Origin: Terricaulis sp.
GTDB lineage: Bacteria > Pseudomonadota > Alphaproteobacteria > Caulobacterales > Aquidulcibacteraceae
Direction: 5' to 3'
Length of the DNA stretch: 64,000 nt
Assembly: GCA_024707365.1 (NCBI GenBank)
Contig: JANPZV010000005.1
Coordinates: forward strand, 372,001-436,000
The translations under genes were made by a program, and so were the position numbers. Shown here piece after piece: positions 40,579-50,329 of this stretch (its first letter is position 1; every line of letters starts with the position of its first letter). The notes below the pieces were generated by a model, which was not told where the DNA came from, searched no databases, and worked only from the letters and a program-made list of their open reading frames with translations.

Positions 40579-42366
40579 CTAATACACCCGCTTCTTCGGC
40601 GGGATCGTCTCGATCTCGTTCGTCATCGTGTTGGAATGCACGGGGCGGAAATCGATTTTGACTTGGCCGGTGGGGATATCGAGCCACGCCAGCGTGTGCT
40701 TCATCCAATCCTTATCGTCCCGATCGGGGAAATCCTCGCGGGCGTGGGCGCCGCGGCTCTCGGTGCGGTTGGCCGCGCCGGTGACGGTGACGGCGGCTTG
40801 GGCGATGAGATTGTCGTATTCCATCGCTTCGGCGAGATCGGTGTTCCAGACCAGCGTGCGATCGGTGATCGCGATGTCGCCGATCTTGGAATAAACTTTC
40901 TCGATCCGCTCCACGCCTTCTTGCAGCGTGGGCCCTTCGCGATAGACGGCGCAGGTTTCCTGCATCGCCACTTGCATTTCAGTGCGCAGCTCGGCGGTGC
41001 GCAGCTTGCCCTTGGCGTTGCGGAAGCGATCAAAGCGCGCGAGGTGGCTATCGCCGGCATCCTTCGGCAGATCGCTTTGGCGCGCGCCAGCGGTGAGCTT
41101 TTCTGCGCAGCGCAGGCCGACGGCGCGGCCGAACACCACCAAATCGATCAGCGAATTGGAGCCAAGCCGGTTCGCGCCATGCACCGAAACGCATGCGGCT
41201 TCGCCCACGGCCATGAGGCCGGGCACGATCGCATCGGGATCGTCACCCACCTTGGTGAGCACTTCGCCGTGATAATTGGTGGGAATGCCGCCCATATTGT
41301 AGTGCACGGTGGGCAGAACCGGGATCGGCTCGCGCGTCACGTCCACGCCGGCGAAAATCTTGGCGCTTTCGGAAATGCCGGGCAGGCGCTCATGCAGCAT
41401 TTTCGGATCGAGGTGATCCAAATGAAGATGGATGTGATCCTTCTTCGGGCCAACGCCCCGGCCTTCGCGGATTTCGATCGCCATCGCGCGGCTCACCATG
41501 TCGCGCGGGGCGAGATCCTTCACGGTGGGCGCGTAGCGCTCCATGAAGCGTTCGCCGTTTGAATTGGTGAGATAGCCGCCCTCCCCGCGCGCGCCCTCGG
41601 TGATGAGGCAGCCCGAGCCGTAAATGCCGGTGGGGTGGAATTGCACAAATTCCATATCCTGCAGCGGCAAGCCGGCGCGGAGCACCATGGCGTTGCCATC
41701 ACCGGTTTGCGTGTGCGCGCCGGTGCAGGAAAGATAAGCGCGGCCATAGCCGCCAGTGGCGATCACCACGGTTTGCGCGCGGAAACGATGCAGCGTGCCG
41801 TCATCCAGCTTCCAGGCGGTGAGCCCGCGGCAGACGCCGTTTTCCATGATGAGATCGAGCGCGAAGAACTCGATGAAGAAATCCACCGCATGGCGCAGCG
41901 ATTGGCCATACATGGTGTGCAGCATGGCGTGGCCGGTGCGGTCCGCCGCCGCGCAGGTGCGCTGCACCGGCGCTTCGCCGAAATTGCGCGTCATGCCGCC
42001 GAAAGCGCGCTGGTAGATCTTGCCTTCTTCGGTGCGTGAGAACGGCACGCCCCAATGCTCAAGCTCATAAACTGCGGCGGGCGCGTTGCGGGTGAGATAT
42101 TCGATCGCGTCCTGATCGCCCAGCCAGTCCGACCCTTTCACGGTGTCGTACATGTGCCATTGCCACTTATCCTCGCCCATATTGCCGAGCGAGGCGGAGA
42201 TGCCGCCCTGCGCGGCGACTGTGTGCGAGCGGGTGGGAAACACCTTCGTGATGCAGGCGGTTTTCAGCCCCGCTTGCGCCGCGCCAAGCGCCGCGCGCAA
42301 GCCAGAGCCGCCGGCGCCGAGCACAACGACGTCGAAAGTGTGATCAATCCAAGTGTAAGCGGCCAC
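40579..42366 (-). CDS. sdhA: succinate dehydrogenase flavoprotein subunit
   Basis: 595 residues, GTG start at 42366. Oxidises succinate to fumarate at the inner face of the membrane. FAD motifs: [21 protein letters not shown] and [17 protein letters not shown] (His carrying covalent FAD). Active-site signature: [19 protein letters not shown] and [16 protein letters not shown]. Length is standard. It follows sdhD after 4 nt. Confidence 0.97.
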   Translation of the reverse strand: MAAYTWIDHTFDVVVLGAGGSGLRAALGAAQAGLKTACITKVFPTRSHTVAAQGGISASLGNMGEDKWQWHMYDTVKGSDWLGDQDAIEYLTRNAPAAVYELEHWGVPFSRTEEGKIYQRAFGGMTRNFGEAPVQRTCAAADRTGHAMLHTMYGQSLRHAVDFFIEFFALDLIMENGVCRGLTAWKLDDGTLHRFRAQTVVIATGGYGRAYLSCTGAHTQTGDGNAMVLRAGLPLQDMEFVQFHPTGIYGSGCLITEGARGEGGYLTNSNGERFMERYAPTVKDLAPRDMVSRAMAIEIREGRGVGPKKDHIHLHLDHLDPKMLHERLPGISESAKIFAGVDVTREPIPVLPTVHYNMGGIPTNYHGEVLTKVGDDPDAIVPGLMAVGEAACVSVHGANRLGSNSLIDLVVFGRAVGLRCAEKLTAGARQSDLPKDAGDSHLARFDRFRNAKGKLRTAELRTEMQVAMQETCAVYREGPTLQEGVERIEKVYSKIGDIAITDRTLVWNTDLAEAMEYDNLIAQAAVTVTGAANRTESRGAHAREDFPDRDDKDWMKHTLAWLDIPTGQVKIDFRPVHSNTMTNEIETIPPKKRVY

Positions 42367-42370
42367 GGGC

Positions 42371-42769
42371 TTAAGCTCCGAAATTCACCATGAGCACGGC
42401 GAACACCGCACCCGCGCCAAACGCGATCAGCCCAAACGTGTTGAGCAACAGAAGCAGCACCTTCGTGAACGGGCGATGGATGTAATCGAGGATCACCTCC
42501 TGCATGCCGAGCCACATATGATAGAAGGCGATCAGCACCAGCAGGATAACGCCCACGGCGTTGAGCGGCTGGGTGAGAAAATCGATCGCGCCAAGATAAT
42601 TGCCGCCCTTCAGCGAGAGCGCGGAATTGACCACAAACCAAGGCGCCAGCACCGCAAGCGCAATGGCGGTGGAGCGTTGGGCGATGAAATGGCCGGTGCC
42701 GGCCGCGCCCGCGCCGTGATTGCGCACTTTGCCAAGCGGGGTGCGCATGGAATTTTTGCTCGCGCTCAT
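42371..42769 (-). CDS. sdhD: succinate dehydrogenase membrane anchor subunit
   Basis: 132 residues from ATG 42769. Three membrane spans; [23 protein letters not shown] at the start and the haem-ligand region [19 protein letters not shown]. Binds haem b and ubiquinone with SdhC. Middle gene of sdhC-sdhD-sdhA; 2 nt after sdhC. Confidence 0.93.
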   Translation of the reverse strand: MSASKNSMRTPLGKVRNHGAGAAGTGHFIAQRSTAIALAVLAPWFVVNSALSLKGGNYLGAIDFLTQPLNAVGVILLVLIAFYHMWLGMQEVILDYIHRPFTKVLLLLLNTFGLIAFGAGAVFAVLMVNFGA

Positions 42770-42771
42770 GC

Positions 42772-43167
42772 TTAGCCCCCGAACGTCACGAGCGCCCACA
42801 ACCCGATCGGCGCGGCGATTGCAAAGAAGATGGCGAACCAGGCGCTGGTGGAGGCGTCCGCTGGCTGGAGCCCAGCGCCGCTATCGAACACCAAATGCCG
42901 GATGCCGTTGGCGAGGTGATAGGCCACCGCCGCCACGATCAGATAAAGCGCAACCTGCCCGATCGGCGAGAGCAGGAATTCATGCGTGGGGCCGAACACC
43001 TCCGCCCCCGCCGCCGCCGCCATCAGCCAGAGCGCAAGCCCAAGCGCCGCGCCATAAAGGGCGACCCCAGTTACGCGATGCAGGATCGATGTCAGCATCG
43101 TGACGTGCCAGCGCCACACCTGAACGTGCGGCGATAGGGGTCTTTGCGGGCGGGTTGCGCCGGCCAT
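42772..43167 (-). CDS. sdhC: succinate dehydrogenase cytochrome b556 subunit
   Basis: 131 residues from ATG 43167. Family signature RPLSPHVQVWRWHVTMLTSILHRVTGVALY (S-I-x-H-R-x-(S/T)-G quinone site) and the haem His in AVAYHLANGIRHLVFD. Three spans. First gene of the sdhCDA operon, divergent from the 43307 gene. Confidence 0.95.
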   Translation of the reverse strand: MAGATRPQRPLSPHVQVWRWHVTMLTSILHRVTGVALYGAALGLALWLMAAAAGAEVFGPTHEFLLSPIGQVALYLIVAAVAYHLANGIRHLVFDSGAGLQPADASTSAWFAIFFAIAAPIGLWALVTFGG

Positions 43168-43306
43168 GCGCGCCTCTTCCGTTTGATAGGGTTAGGAATC
43201 TGGCGCGGACCATAGGCAGGCGCGCCCCTAAGTCAACGAAGCCGATTGCCGCTTGCGGCGCTTTTGCGTACGCCCTGGATACGCCCCTGGGGCAAGGAGG
43301 CCGGCC

Positions 43307-43867
43307 ATGGATTTTCTGCTGTTGGGGCGCGTGGCCAAGGGCGCGGCGCTGCTGGGCTTTTTGCTGCCGTGGGTGACAGTCTCGTGCTCGGGCACGGAAA
43401 TCCTCTCCGCCACGGGTGTCCAATTAATGAGCGGCGATCCGCAACCGGCCGGGCCGCTGGCGGGGCAGGACGTGAATAATGAGGACACAGAGCCGGCTTT
43501 GCTGGTGATCGCGGCGTGCGCGCTGCTGGCGCTGGGGCTGGTCGCTTCGTTCTTCACCAAGGGGCGGGTGGCGGCGGCGGCGCTGATCATCGGCGGCCTC
43601 GGCGGCGCGGGCCTCACCTATTACAGCGTCGAGAACATGCAGGGCGAACTCACCCGGCAAATCAGCGAAAATCAAAGCGCGGGCGGGCTGCTTTCAGCAC
43701 GCGATGCGCGGCAGATGAGCGAGGCCGTCGCCGGCGCGATCCGCGTGGAGAAAGAGGAGGGCTATTGGCTGACGCTGGGCGCGGCGCTGCTGGCGGCGGC
43801 GCTTGGCCTCTTGGCCATCGCCAGCGCGCGGCCGAGAGAGCGCCCGATCCGCCAGAATAGGCGCTAG
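43307..43867 (+). CDS. membrane protein, unknown function
   Basis: 186 residues from ATG 43307, which has an excellent Shine-Dalgarno AAGGAGG 6 nt upstream (the reason for preferring it to 43253). Four hydrophobic stretches: AALLGFLLPWVTVSCSG, ALLVIAACALLALGLVASFF, AAALIIGGLGGAGLTYYSV and LGAALLAAALGLLAIAS. The WVTVSCSG segment after the first span is typical of small uncharacterised membrane proteins. No family recognised. Confidence 0.7.
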   Translation: MDFLLLGRVAKGAALLGFLLPWVTVSCSGTEILSATGVQLMSGDPQPAGPLAGQDVNNEDTEPALLVIAACALLALGLVASFFTKGRVAAAALIIGGLGGAGLTYYSVENMQGELTRQISENQSAGGLLSARDARQMSEAVAGAIRVEKEEGYWLTLGAALLAAALGLLAIASARPRERPIRQNRR

Positions 43868-44901
43868 CGGCGCTTGGGGATCGCAACCCAATAATCGAAA
43901 TCGAGCACGATGGCGGGATCGTATTCGCCGCCGGCCTTGTCCGGGAAATCGGCGCAAGCGCGGTTCTTCGCAGCCACGAGCCGCAGCCGCAGCGCGCCCG
44001 CTTCGCCCAGATCCTCCGCCGCCAGCACCTCAGACCACGCGTAGAGCGTATCGCCCGCGAACAGCGGATTGACATGCCGCCCGCCATTGATGGCCAGCAG
44101 GTATGCGCCATTGCCGAGGCCGTTGAACGCCAGCGCCCGCGCCAGTGAGATCGTCACCCCGCCATAGATGAGCCGCTTGCCAAAGCGTGAGCCAGCTTGC
44201 GCGAGCGCGTCGAAATGCACTTTGGCGGTGTTTTGATAAAGCCGCGTGGCGAGCTGATGCTCGGCCTCCTCCACCGTTACGCCATCGACGTGATCGATTT
44301 TCTCACCGACGGCATAATCCTCAAACAGATGCGGCGAGCCGGCGAGCGCTGAATCATAGCCGCTGAAATCGAGCCCCGGCGGCAAGAGAAGTTCAGCTGC
44401 GGGCACGAACGGCGCGGGCGTTTGCGGGGGCGCATCAATGATCGGATCGGCGCCGCGCTTATTGATCATCACCCAGCGCACATAGGTAAGCACGGGCGCG
44501 CCATCCTGGTTGAACCCGGTGGTGCGCACGGTGACGACGCCGGTTTTGCCATTGGAGTTTTGCTTAACCCCCAGCACTTCCGATTCCGCATTCAGCGTGT
44601 CGCCCGGATAGACCGGCGCGAGGAAACGCCCCTCCGCATAGCCAAGATTGGCGACTGCATTGAGCGAAATATCGGGCACGGTTTTGCCGAACACGATGTG
44701 AAACACCAAAAGCGGATCAATCGGCGCGCCGGGAAAGCCGTTGGCTTGCGCGAAGCTATCGGCGCAGAACAGCGCATAGCGCGAGCCGGTGAGCGCGATA
44801 TTGAGCGCGACATCGCCTTCGGTGATCGTGCGCGGGGTGGCGTGCGCGATCACCTCGCCCTTGGTGAAGTCTTCGAGGAAGCGGCCAGGATTGGATTTCA
44901 T
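43864..44901 (-). CDS. mch: mesaconyl-CoA hydratase-like double MaoC dehydratase
   Basis: 345 residues, two tandem hotdog (MaoC) domains. It closely follows the layout of Rhodobacter mesaconyl-CoA hydratase: NPGRFLEDFTKGEVIAHATPRTITEGDVALNIALTGSR, APIDPLLVFHIVFGKTVPDISLNAVANLGYAEGRFLAPVYPGDTL, VGEKIDHVDGVTVEEAEHQLATRLYQNTAKVHF and NPLFAGDTLYAWSEVL. In the ethylmalonyl-CoA pathway it hydrates mesaconyl-C1-CoA to beta-methylmalyl-CoA, which a CitE-family lyase then cleaves; such a lyase gene lies at 46.7-47.6 kb. Confidence 0.88.
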   Translation of the reverse strand: MKSNPGRFLEDFTKGEVIAHATPRTITEGDVALNIALTGSRYALFCADSFAQANGFPGAPIDPLLVFHIVFGKTVPDISLNAVANLGYAEGRFLAPVYPGDTLNAESEVLGVKQNSNGKTGVVTVRTTGFNQDGAPVLTYVRWVMINKRGADPIIDAPPQTPAPFVPAAELLLPPGLDFSGYDSALAGSPHLFEDYAVGEKIDHVDGVTVEEAEHQLATRLYQNTAKVHFDALAQAGSRFGKRLIYGGVTISLARALAFNGLGNGAYLLAINGGRHVNPLFAGDTLYAWSEVLAAEDLGEAGALRLRLVAAKNRACADFPDKAGGEYDPAIVLDFDYWVAIPKRR

Positions 44902-44984
44902 GGCCCGGTTTCTTGCTGGCTCGCGCCTAAACGGTCAAGCCGCGCGGATTGACTTTGCGGCGGCGGCGGAAGAGCGATGGCGGG

Positions 44985-46271
44985 ATGCGGGTTCTGGTTC
45001 TGGGCGCATACGGGCTGATTGGCCTGGAAGCGGCGCGGCTGCTGATGCGTGAGCATGAGGTGATCGCGCTGGGGCGTTCGCGCAGCCATGGCGAGCGTGT
45101 GCTGCCCGGCGCGCGCTGGATCGGGGCGGACATCGCCGCACTGGATGCGCCTGAAAAATGGGCGCCGCTGCTGGAGGGCGTGGACGCGGTGGTGAACGCC
45201 GCCGGCGCTTTGCAGGATGGCGCGCGCGACAATCTGATCGCGCTGCAGGATCGCGCCATCCGCGCGCTGATCGCGGCGTGTGAGGCCAAGGGCGTTTCCC
45301 GCTTCGTGCAGATCAGCGCGCCGGGCGCCGATGAAAACTCGGGCACCGCTTTCCTGCTCACCAAGGCCATGGCCGATGAAGCGCTGAGGCGCAGCACGCT
45401 GGATTGGGTGATCCTGCGGCCTGGGCTTGTGTGGGCGCGCACGGCGAGCGGGGGCACGGCGCTTGTGCGCATGCTGGCCGCGATCCCCTGCGTGCAGCCG
45501 CTGATGCTTTCAGACGCGCGCGTGCAGATGGTGGACATCGATGACGTCAGCGCCGCGATCGCCGCTTCGGTGAGCGGCGCCATCCCCGCGCGCGCGGATG
45601 CGGATCTGGTGGAGCCGCAGCCGCGCACGCTGGGCGAGATCGTTGATGCCGTGCGCGGCTGGCATGGCTATGCGCCGGCGCGCTGGCGCTTTGAGGCGCC
45701 ACGCTGGCTGGGCGGGCTCGTGGCGCGGATCGCTGATCTTGGCGGCTGGCTGGGCTGGCGCTCGCCGCTGCGCACCACGTCCTTGCTCTCGCTGGAGCAA
45801 GGCGTGACCGGCGATGGCGCAAGCTGGCGCAGAGCCGGCGGGGCTGCGCCGATTTCGTTTGAAGAAAGCCTCAAGCGCCGGCCCGCAGTGCGGCAGGATC
45901 GCGTCTTCGCACGGAGCCAACTTGTGCTGCCGCTGATCGTGCTTTGCCTTGCTGGGTTCTGGATCGCCTCCGGCCTGATCGGCCTCGCGCACGCCGATGC
46001 GGCGGCGAGCGTGATTTTGCACGTGGGGCCGATGCCGGAGATTTTCGTGATCGGCGGCGCGCTGGCGGACATTGCGCTGGGGCTCGCCCTGCTGTGGCGG
46101 CCCTGGGCGCGCAACGCGTGCTTTGGCATGATCGCGCTGACGGGGGCGTATCTCATCGCCGGCACGGCGCTGACGCCGCAGCTTTGGGCCGATCCTTTAG
46201 GGCCGTTTGTGAAAACCTTGCCGGCGGCGGTGCTGGCGCTTGTGTGCGCCGCGCTGTTGGAGGAGCGCTGA
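44985..46271 (+). CDS. NAD(P)-binding SDR-like protein with C-terminal DoxX-like membrane domain
   Basis: 428 residues from ATG 44985 (MRVLVLGAYGLIGLEAARLL); the track adds 12 residues. An atypical SDR/NmrA-like Rossmann domain (GAYGLIG, VVNAAGALQDG, RFVQISAPGADEN, ILRPGLVW) spans about 1-250. Four C-terminal membrane helices (LVLPLIVLCLAGFWIASGLIG, MPEIFVIGGALADIALGLALLW...) resemble DoxX. Its TGA overlaps the ATG of the DUF2269 gene, so the two proteins are probably made together. Confidence 0.85.
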   Translation: MRVLVLGAYGLIGLEAARLLMREHEVIALGRSRSHGERVLPGARWIGADIAALDAPEKWAPLLEGVDAVVNAAGALQDGARDNLIALQDRAIRALIAACEAKGVSRFVQISAPGADENSGTAFLLTKAMADEALRRSTLDWVILRPGLVWARTASGGTALVRMLAAIPCVQPLMLSDARVQMVDIDDVSAAIAASVSGAIPARADADLVEPQPRTLGEIVDAVRGWHGYAPARWRFEAPRWLGGLVARIADLGGWLGWRSPLRTTSLLSLEQGVTGDGASWRRAGGAAPISFEESLKRRPAVRQDRVFARSQLVLPLIVLCLAGFWIASGLIGLAHADAAASVILHVGPMPEIFVIGGALADIALGLALLWRPWARNACFGMIALTGAYLIAGTALTPQLWADPLGPFVKTLPAAVLALVCAALLEER

Positions 46272-46753
46272 TGGATTGGATCATCTTCCTGCGCTGGGCG
46301 CATGTGATCGGCGCGTGCGTGCTCTTGGGCACCGGCGCGGGCATCGCGTTTTTCATGGTGATGGCGCATCGGACGAAAAATCCCGTGCTGATCGCGCATA
46401 CGGCGTCCATCGTGGTGATCGCCGATTGGCTGTTCACGGCCTCCGCCGTGGTGATCCAGCCGATCACCGGCTATTTGCTGGCGCAAGCCATCGGCTGGCC
46501 GATGAGCGAGGGCTGGATCGTGCTTTCGCTGGCGCTTTACGTGCTGATCGGCGCGTTTTGGCTGCCGGTGGTGTGGATGCAGGCGCGGATGCGCGATCTG
46601 GCCGCCGCTGCGGCGAAGGACGACGCGCCTCTGCCGGAAGCGTATCACAAGCTCTACCGGCTCTGGTTCGCGTTCGGCTTTCCGGCGTTCTTTGCGGTGC
46701 TGGGCATCGTATGGCTGATGCTGGCGCGGCCGAGCGTTACGTTGTTTGGCTGA
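46271..46753 (+). CDS. DUF2269-family membrane protein
   Basis: 160 residues, four spans: WIIFLRWAHVIGACVLLGTGAGIAFFMVMAHRT, IVVIADWLFTASAVVIQPITGYLLA, GWIVLSLALYVLIGAFWLPVVWMQ and GFPAFFAVLGIVWLMLARP. H-V-I-G-x-x-x-L-L-G-x-G and W-L-P-V-V-x-x-Q are DUF2269 features. Translationally coupled to the SDR-DoxX gene. Function unknown. It converges with the CitE gene, overlapping 17 nt. Confidence 0.85.
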   Translation: MDWIIFLRWAHVIGACVLLGTGAGIAFFMVMAHRTKNPVLIAHTASIVVIADWLFTASAVVIQPITGYLLAQAIGWPMSEGWIVLSLALYVLIGAFWLPVVWMQARMRDLAAAAAKDDAPLPEAYHKLYRLWFAFGFPAFFAVLGIVWLMLARPSVTLFG

Positions 46754-47613
46754 TCGCCTCCGCCACCGCCACCACCCGCTTGGCTTCTTCCAGGTGCAGC
46801 AGCTCCGTCATTTTTCCGTCCACCTTGATCACGCCCTTGCCGGCGTTTTCGGGCAGCGCGAAGGCGTCGATCACCGCGCGCGGGCGCGGGCGATTTCTTC
46901 GGCGCTGGGGGCAAAGACGGTGTTGGCGGTTTCGATCTGGCTGGGGTGGATCAGGGTTTTGCCGTCAAAGCCGAAATCGAGGCCCTGCTTGCACTCATCC
47001 TCAAAGCCGCGCTGATCGGCGATGTCGTTATACACGCCATCGATGGCGGTGACGCCTTCGGCGCGGGCGGCGGCGATGGCGGCGCCCAGCGCGTAATGAA
47101 ACGGCGCGCGGCCAGGGATGGCGCGGGCGCGGGTTTCCTTCGCATAATCGTTGAGCCCAAGCACGAACACGCCGAGCCGCGTGGCTTTGGCGGCGGCGGC
47201 GATCTCGGCGATGTTCAAAAACGCGCGCGGCGTTTCGATCATGGCCCAGAGCGTTCCGGTATCGGCAAAGCCAGCTTCCGTCAGCGCATTGTCGAGTTCG
47301 ACAATATCGGCGGCGCTGTTCACTTTGGGGGCCAGCACGCCATCGGGGCCGGCTGCGGCGGCGGCGCGGAGATCATCCGGCCCCAGGGGGTGGAGAGCGC
47401 ATTGATGCGCACCACCACCTCGCGCTTGCCATAGCCCTTGGCGCTGACGGCGGCGACGATGGCCTCGCGCGCGCTTTGCTTGGCTTCGGGCGCGACGGCG
47501 TCCTCCAGGTCAAGCAGCAGCACGTCGGCCGGGAGGGTCTTGGCTTTTTCCAGCGCCTTGGCGTTTGCACCGGGCATGTAAAGGCAGGAACGGCGGGGGC
47601 GGATAGCGCTCAT
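46737..47613 (-). pseudogene. CitE-family CoA-ester lyase (malyl/beta-methylmalyl-CoA or citramalyl-CoA lyase), two frameshifts
   Basis: Start ATG 47613: MSAIRPRRSCLYMPGANAKALEKAKTLPADVLLLDLEDAVAPEAK. The frame breaks near 47383 (one G missing in TGGGGCC), resumes as PDDLRAAAAAGPDGVLAPKVNSAADIVELD, WAMIETPRAFLNIAEIAAA. It breaks again near 46881 (one base missing in a CG run), ending AVIDAFALPENAGKGVIKVDGKMTELLHLEEAKRVVAVA to a TAA at 46737. The Mg-binding Glu and Asp (METPRA-like; FDGKTLIHPSQI) are intact. Close to mesaconyl-CoA hydratase, so it may act in the ethylmalonyl-CoA route. Confidence 0.84.
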
Positions 47614-47653
47614 CTCTTGCTCGAACTCGCAACGCAGGCGACGATTGCCCGCC

Positions 47654-48508
47654 ATGGCCGACCTTACTAGCCGCCCCAAGACGATCCTGTCGATCCAAAG
47701 CCAGGTGGCGGGCGCGCGCGTGGGCAATTCTGTCGCAGCGTTCGCGATGGAGCGGCTGGGCGTGCGCGTGCTGCAAGCGCCAAGCGTGATTTTGGGCAGC
47801 CGGCCCGATCTTGGCCCGCCCGGCGGCGGGCCTGTGCCGGCGGATGTGCTGCGCTCTCTTCTCGACGGGCTCGCCAGCTCTGGCGTGCTGGGCGATATCG
47901 ACGCGGTGCTCACCGGCTATCTGGGCGAGAGCGACCAGGTGGGGCCGATCCTCGACATCGTGGAGCGGGTCAAGCGCGCGAACCCGAAGGCCGTTTTCGT
48001 CTGCGACCCGGTGCTGGGCGATGACGGGCGCATCTATGTGAGCGAAGAGCTCGCTGATGCGATGCTGAACGGGCTCGCGCCGCATGCCGATTGGCTGGCG
48101 CCGAATGCGTTTGAGCTGGGCCTGATGACCGGGCGTTCGATCGATACGCTGGAGGCCGCGCGTGATGCGGCGCGGCGCTATGGCAAGCCAATGCTGATCA
48201 CCTCGATCCGCAGCGCCACCGGCATCGGCAATCTTTACGCGGCGCCGGGCGCGGATTGGTTTTGCGAAACCCCACGCCTGCCGCGCGCGCCGAAAGGAAC
48301 CGGCGATCTCTTCACCGCCCTCTTCACCGCGCGGCGCATGCGCGGGGAAGCGCCGGCCGTGGCGCTCGAAGCCGCCACGGGCGCGGTTTATGATGTGATC
48401 GTCCGCTCGCTGGCTGCGGAAAGTGAGGATTTGGTCTTGCCTCAAGCGCAGGACATCCTCGATGACCCTGTGACATGGCCGCAAGCGGTGCGGCTGGAGA
48501 TTGCTTGA
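47654..48508 (+). CDS. pdxY: pyridoxal kinase
   Basis: 284 residues from ATG 47654. Ribokinase fold; phosphorylates pyridoxal in the vitamin B6 salvage path. Motifs: SIQSQVAGARVGNSVAAFAMERLG, DAVLTGYLGESDQV, VFVCDPVLGDDGRIYV, DWLAPNAFELGLMTG and the catalytic RAPKGTGDLFTALFTA (anion hole and Asp base). Overlaps the next start by 1 nt. Divergent from the CitE gene. Confidence 0.93.
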   Translation: MADLTSRPKTILSIQSQVAGARVGNSVAAFAMERLGVRVLQAPSVILGSRPDLGPPGGGPVPADVLRSLLDGLASSGVLGDIDAVLTGYLGESDQVGPILDIVERVKRANPKAVFVCDPVLGDDGRIYVSEELADAMLNGLAPHADWLAPNAFELGLMTGRSIDTLEAARDAARRYGKPMLITSIRSATGIGNLYAAPGADWFCETPRLPRAPKGTGDLFTALFTARRMRGEAPAVALEAATGAVYDVIVRSLAAESEDLVLPQAQDILDDPVTWPQAVRLEIA

Positions 48509-49614
48509 TGGCCGAAGGCTATGTCGCGCCGGGATTTGAGCGCGTGCGCGAGGCGTTCGACGCAGGGCTGAGCGAGGAACTCGGCGCCGGCTTTGCGGCG
48601 GTGCGCAATGGCGAGGTGCTGGTTGATATCTGGGGCGGCTGGGCCGATCGCGCGCAGACGCGGCCCTGGGCGCGCGACACGATCGTGCCGGTCTATTCCA
48701 CCACCAAGGGCGTTTCCGCGATCGTGCTGGCGTGGCTGAACGATCGCAACCTGATTGACTACGAGGCGCCGCTGGCGGCGCTGTGGCCTGAGTTTGGCGC
48801 GCACGGCAAAGATAAGCTCACCATCGCGCAGGCGATCGCGCATCAGGCGGGCGTGCCAGGCTTCATCGACCCGATCGATCCTGACCTTTGGCTTGATCCG
48901 CGCGCGTGCGCGGCGGCGATCGCGGCGCTTGAGCCGATGTGGCCGCCCGGCTCGGCCTCCGGCTATCATCCGCTGACATGGGGCTACATCGTTGGCGAAA
49001 TCGCGCAGCGCGCTGCGGGGCGCTCGCTCGGCACAATTTTGCGCGAAGAGATCTGCGCGCCGCATGGCGTCGATTTTCAGATCGGCACGCCCGAGAGCGA
49101 GCATCACCGCGCCGCAGAAATGAAGAAGCCCTCGCGCGTGGCCGATTTTGGCGAGATCACGCCGCCGCGCAAAGCCGCGTTCTTCACCCCCTGGTCCGCG
49201 CCGACGCGCGGCTCGGCGCCATGGCGCAAGATTGAGATCCCTTCGGCCAATGGGCACGCGACAGCGCTGGCGGTGGCGCGGCTTTATGAGCTTTACGCCA
49301 CCGGCGGGGAAATCTCGGGCGAGCGTTTCCTCTCCCCCGGCGGCTTTGCGGCGCTGACGCAACAGCGCTTCAAGGGCGATGATCTTGTGCTGCCGTTCAA
49401 CGTAGATTGGCGCACGGGCGTGATGGGCAATTCAAACCGCTTTTACGGCCCCAATGAAGACGCCTTCGGCCATTCGGGCGCGGGCGGCTCCTGCGGCTTC
49501 GGCGATCCGAAAACCGGGGTGGCGGCGGGCTATGTGATGAGCAAGCACTCGCATTACGTGGCCGGCGATCCACGCAGCTTGGCGCTGATCGAAGCGCTTT
49601 ACGCCTGCCTTTGA
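48508..49614 (+). CDS. serine hydrolase of the beta-lactamase (class C/EstB) family
   Basis: 368 residues from ATG 48508. SxxK motif in VYSTTKGVSAIVL (nucleophile Ser, about residue 70). The second motif is GYHPLTWGYIVGEI (Tyr) and the third is GHSGAGGSCGFG. No signal peptide, so cytoplasmic, which fits EstB-like esterases rather than a true beta-lactamase. Ends SLALIEALYACL. Co-directional with pdxY. Confidence 0.87.
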   Translation: MAEGYVAPGFERVREAFDAGLSEELGAGFAAVRNGEVLVDIWGGWADRAQTRPWARDTIVPVYSTTKGVSAIVLAWLNDRNLIDYEAPLAALWPEFGAHGKDKLTIAQAIAHQAGVPGFIDPIDPDLWLDPRACAAAIAALEPMWPPGSASGYHPLTWGYIVGEIAQRAAGRSLGTILREEICAPHGVDFQIGTPESEHHRAAEMKKPSRVADFGEITPPRKAAFFTPWSAPTRGSAPWRKIEIPSANGHATALAVARLYELYATGGEISGERFLSPGGFAALTQQRFKGDDLVLPFNVDWRTGVMGNSNRFYGPNEDAFGHSGAGGSCGFGDPKTGVAAGYVMSKHSHYVAGDPRSLALIEALYACL

Positions 49615-49615
49615 G

Positions 49616-50329
49616 TTAGCGCGCGTAGAGGAAGCGCGGCTTTTCATCCGGCGCGAGCACAACGGCCGTCAGCGGCCCGCCAAAACACGCGCCAGTGTCC
49701 ACATTGATGCGACGCAGATTGAGGTGCGGCGCGAAATCCTTGGTGGGCGTGTGGCCATGCACGACGACGAGCCCCTCCAGCTCCGGCCGATCCGGCCATC
49801 GGCCAGGGTCAAAAAATTTGGGTGAGCGCGTCCAGAGCCGATGCTCATCGCTGCAATCGGGAAAGCGCGGCGGATCGATCCCGGCATGCACGAAGGCGAG
49901 CTTGCGTTCTTCGTCGCGCCAAAGCGTGGGCAAAGCGCGCAGGAAATTGGCGTGTGCGCGATCGACGGCCTCCCGCCAATCGCCGTGATGGCCGTTCACG
50001 CGCTCATAGGAGGCCACCGCCGCTTGCCCGCCATTGCCGCCCCATGTGCTTTCAGCCATGGCGCTGTGGCTGTCATAAGCGCTCATCATCATTTCTTCGT
50101 GGTTGCCTTTGAGCGTGACGGCGCGATCGGGCGCCGCTTCGTGCAGCCTCATCACGCGCGCAACCACGCCCCGGCTATTGGGGCCGCGATCGATCAGATC
50201 GCCAAGGTGAACAAAGAACGGCGCGACGCCCAAACGCTGGGCGTCTTCATGGATGAAATCGTGCAATTCGGCGAGCTTCTCATCCTCGCCGTGAACATCA
50301 CCGATCGCGTAATAAACCGTATCGTTCAT
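49616..50329 (-). CDS. calcineurin-like metallophosphoesterase (serine/threonine phosphatase type)
   Basis: 237 residues from ATG 50329. The PPP-type motifs are all present: AIGDVHGEDEKL, FVHLGDLIDRGPNSRGV, VTLKGNHEEMMMSAYDS, AFVHAGIDP and VVVHGHTPTKDFAPHLNLRRINVDTG. Two-metal phosphatase; a protein phosphatase or Ap4A hydrolase are both possible. Overlaps the end of rarD by 4 nt (ATGA), so they share a transcript. Confidence 0.9.
   Translation of the reverse strand: MNDTVYYAIGDVHGEDEKLAELHDFIHEDAQRLGVAPFFVHLGDLIDRGPNSRGVVARVMRLHEAAPDRAVTLKGNHEEMMMSAYDSHSAMAESTWGGNGGQAAVASYERVNGHHGDWREAVDRAHANFLRALPTLWRDEERKLAFVHAGIDPPRFPDCSDEHRLWTRSPKFFDPGRWPDRPELEGLVVVHGHTPTKDFAPHLNLRRINVDTGACFGGPLTAVVLAPDEKPRFLYAR

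Noticed and set aside
40636-41562. 308-aa plus-strand ORF opposite sdhA
   Set aside because: Antisense shadow of a certain gene, with the His/Gly/Ala-rich composition common to such ORFs here.
48508-49614. Antibiotic-resistance beta-lactamase
   Set aside because: SxxK is present but there is no signal peptide and the other motifs fit EstB-like esterases, so resistance is not supported.
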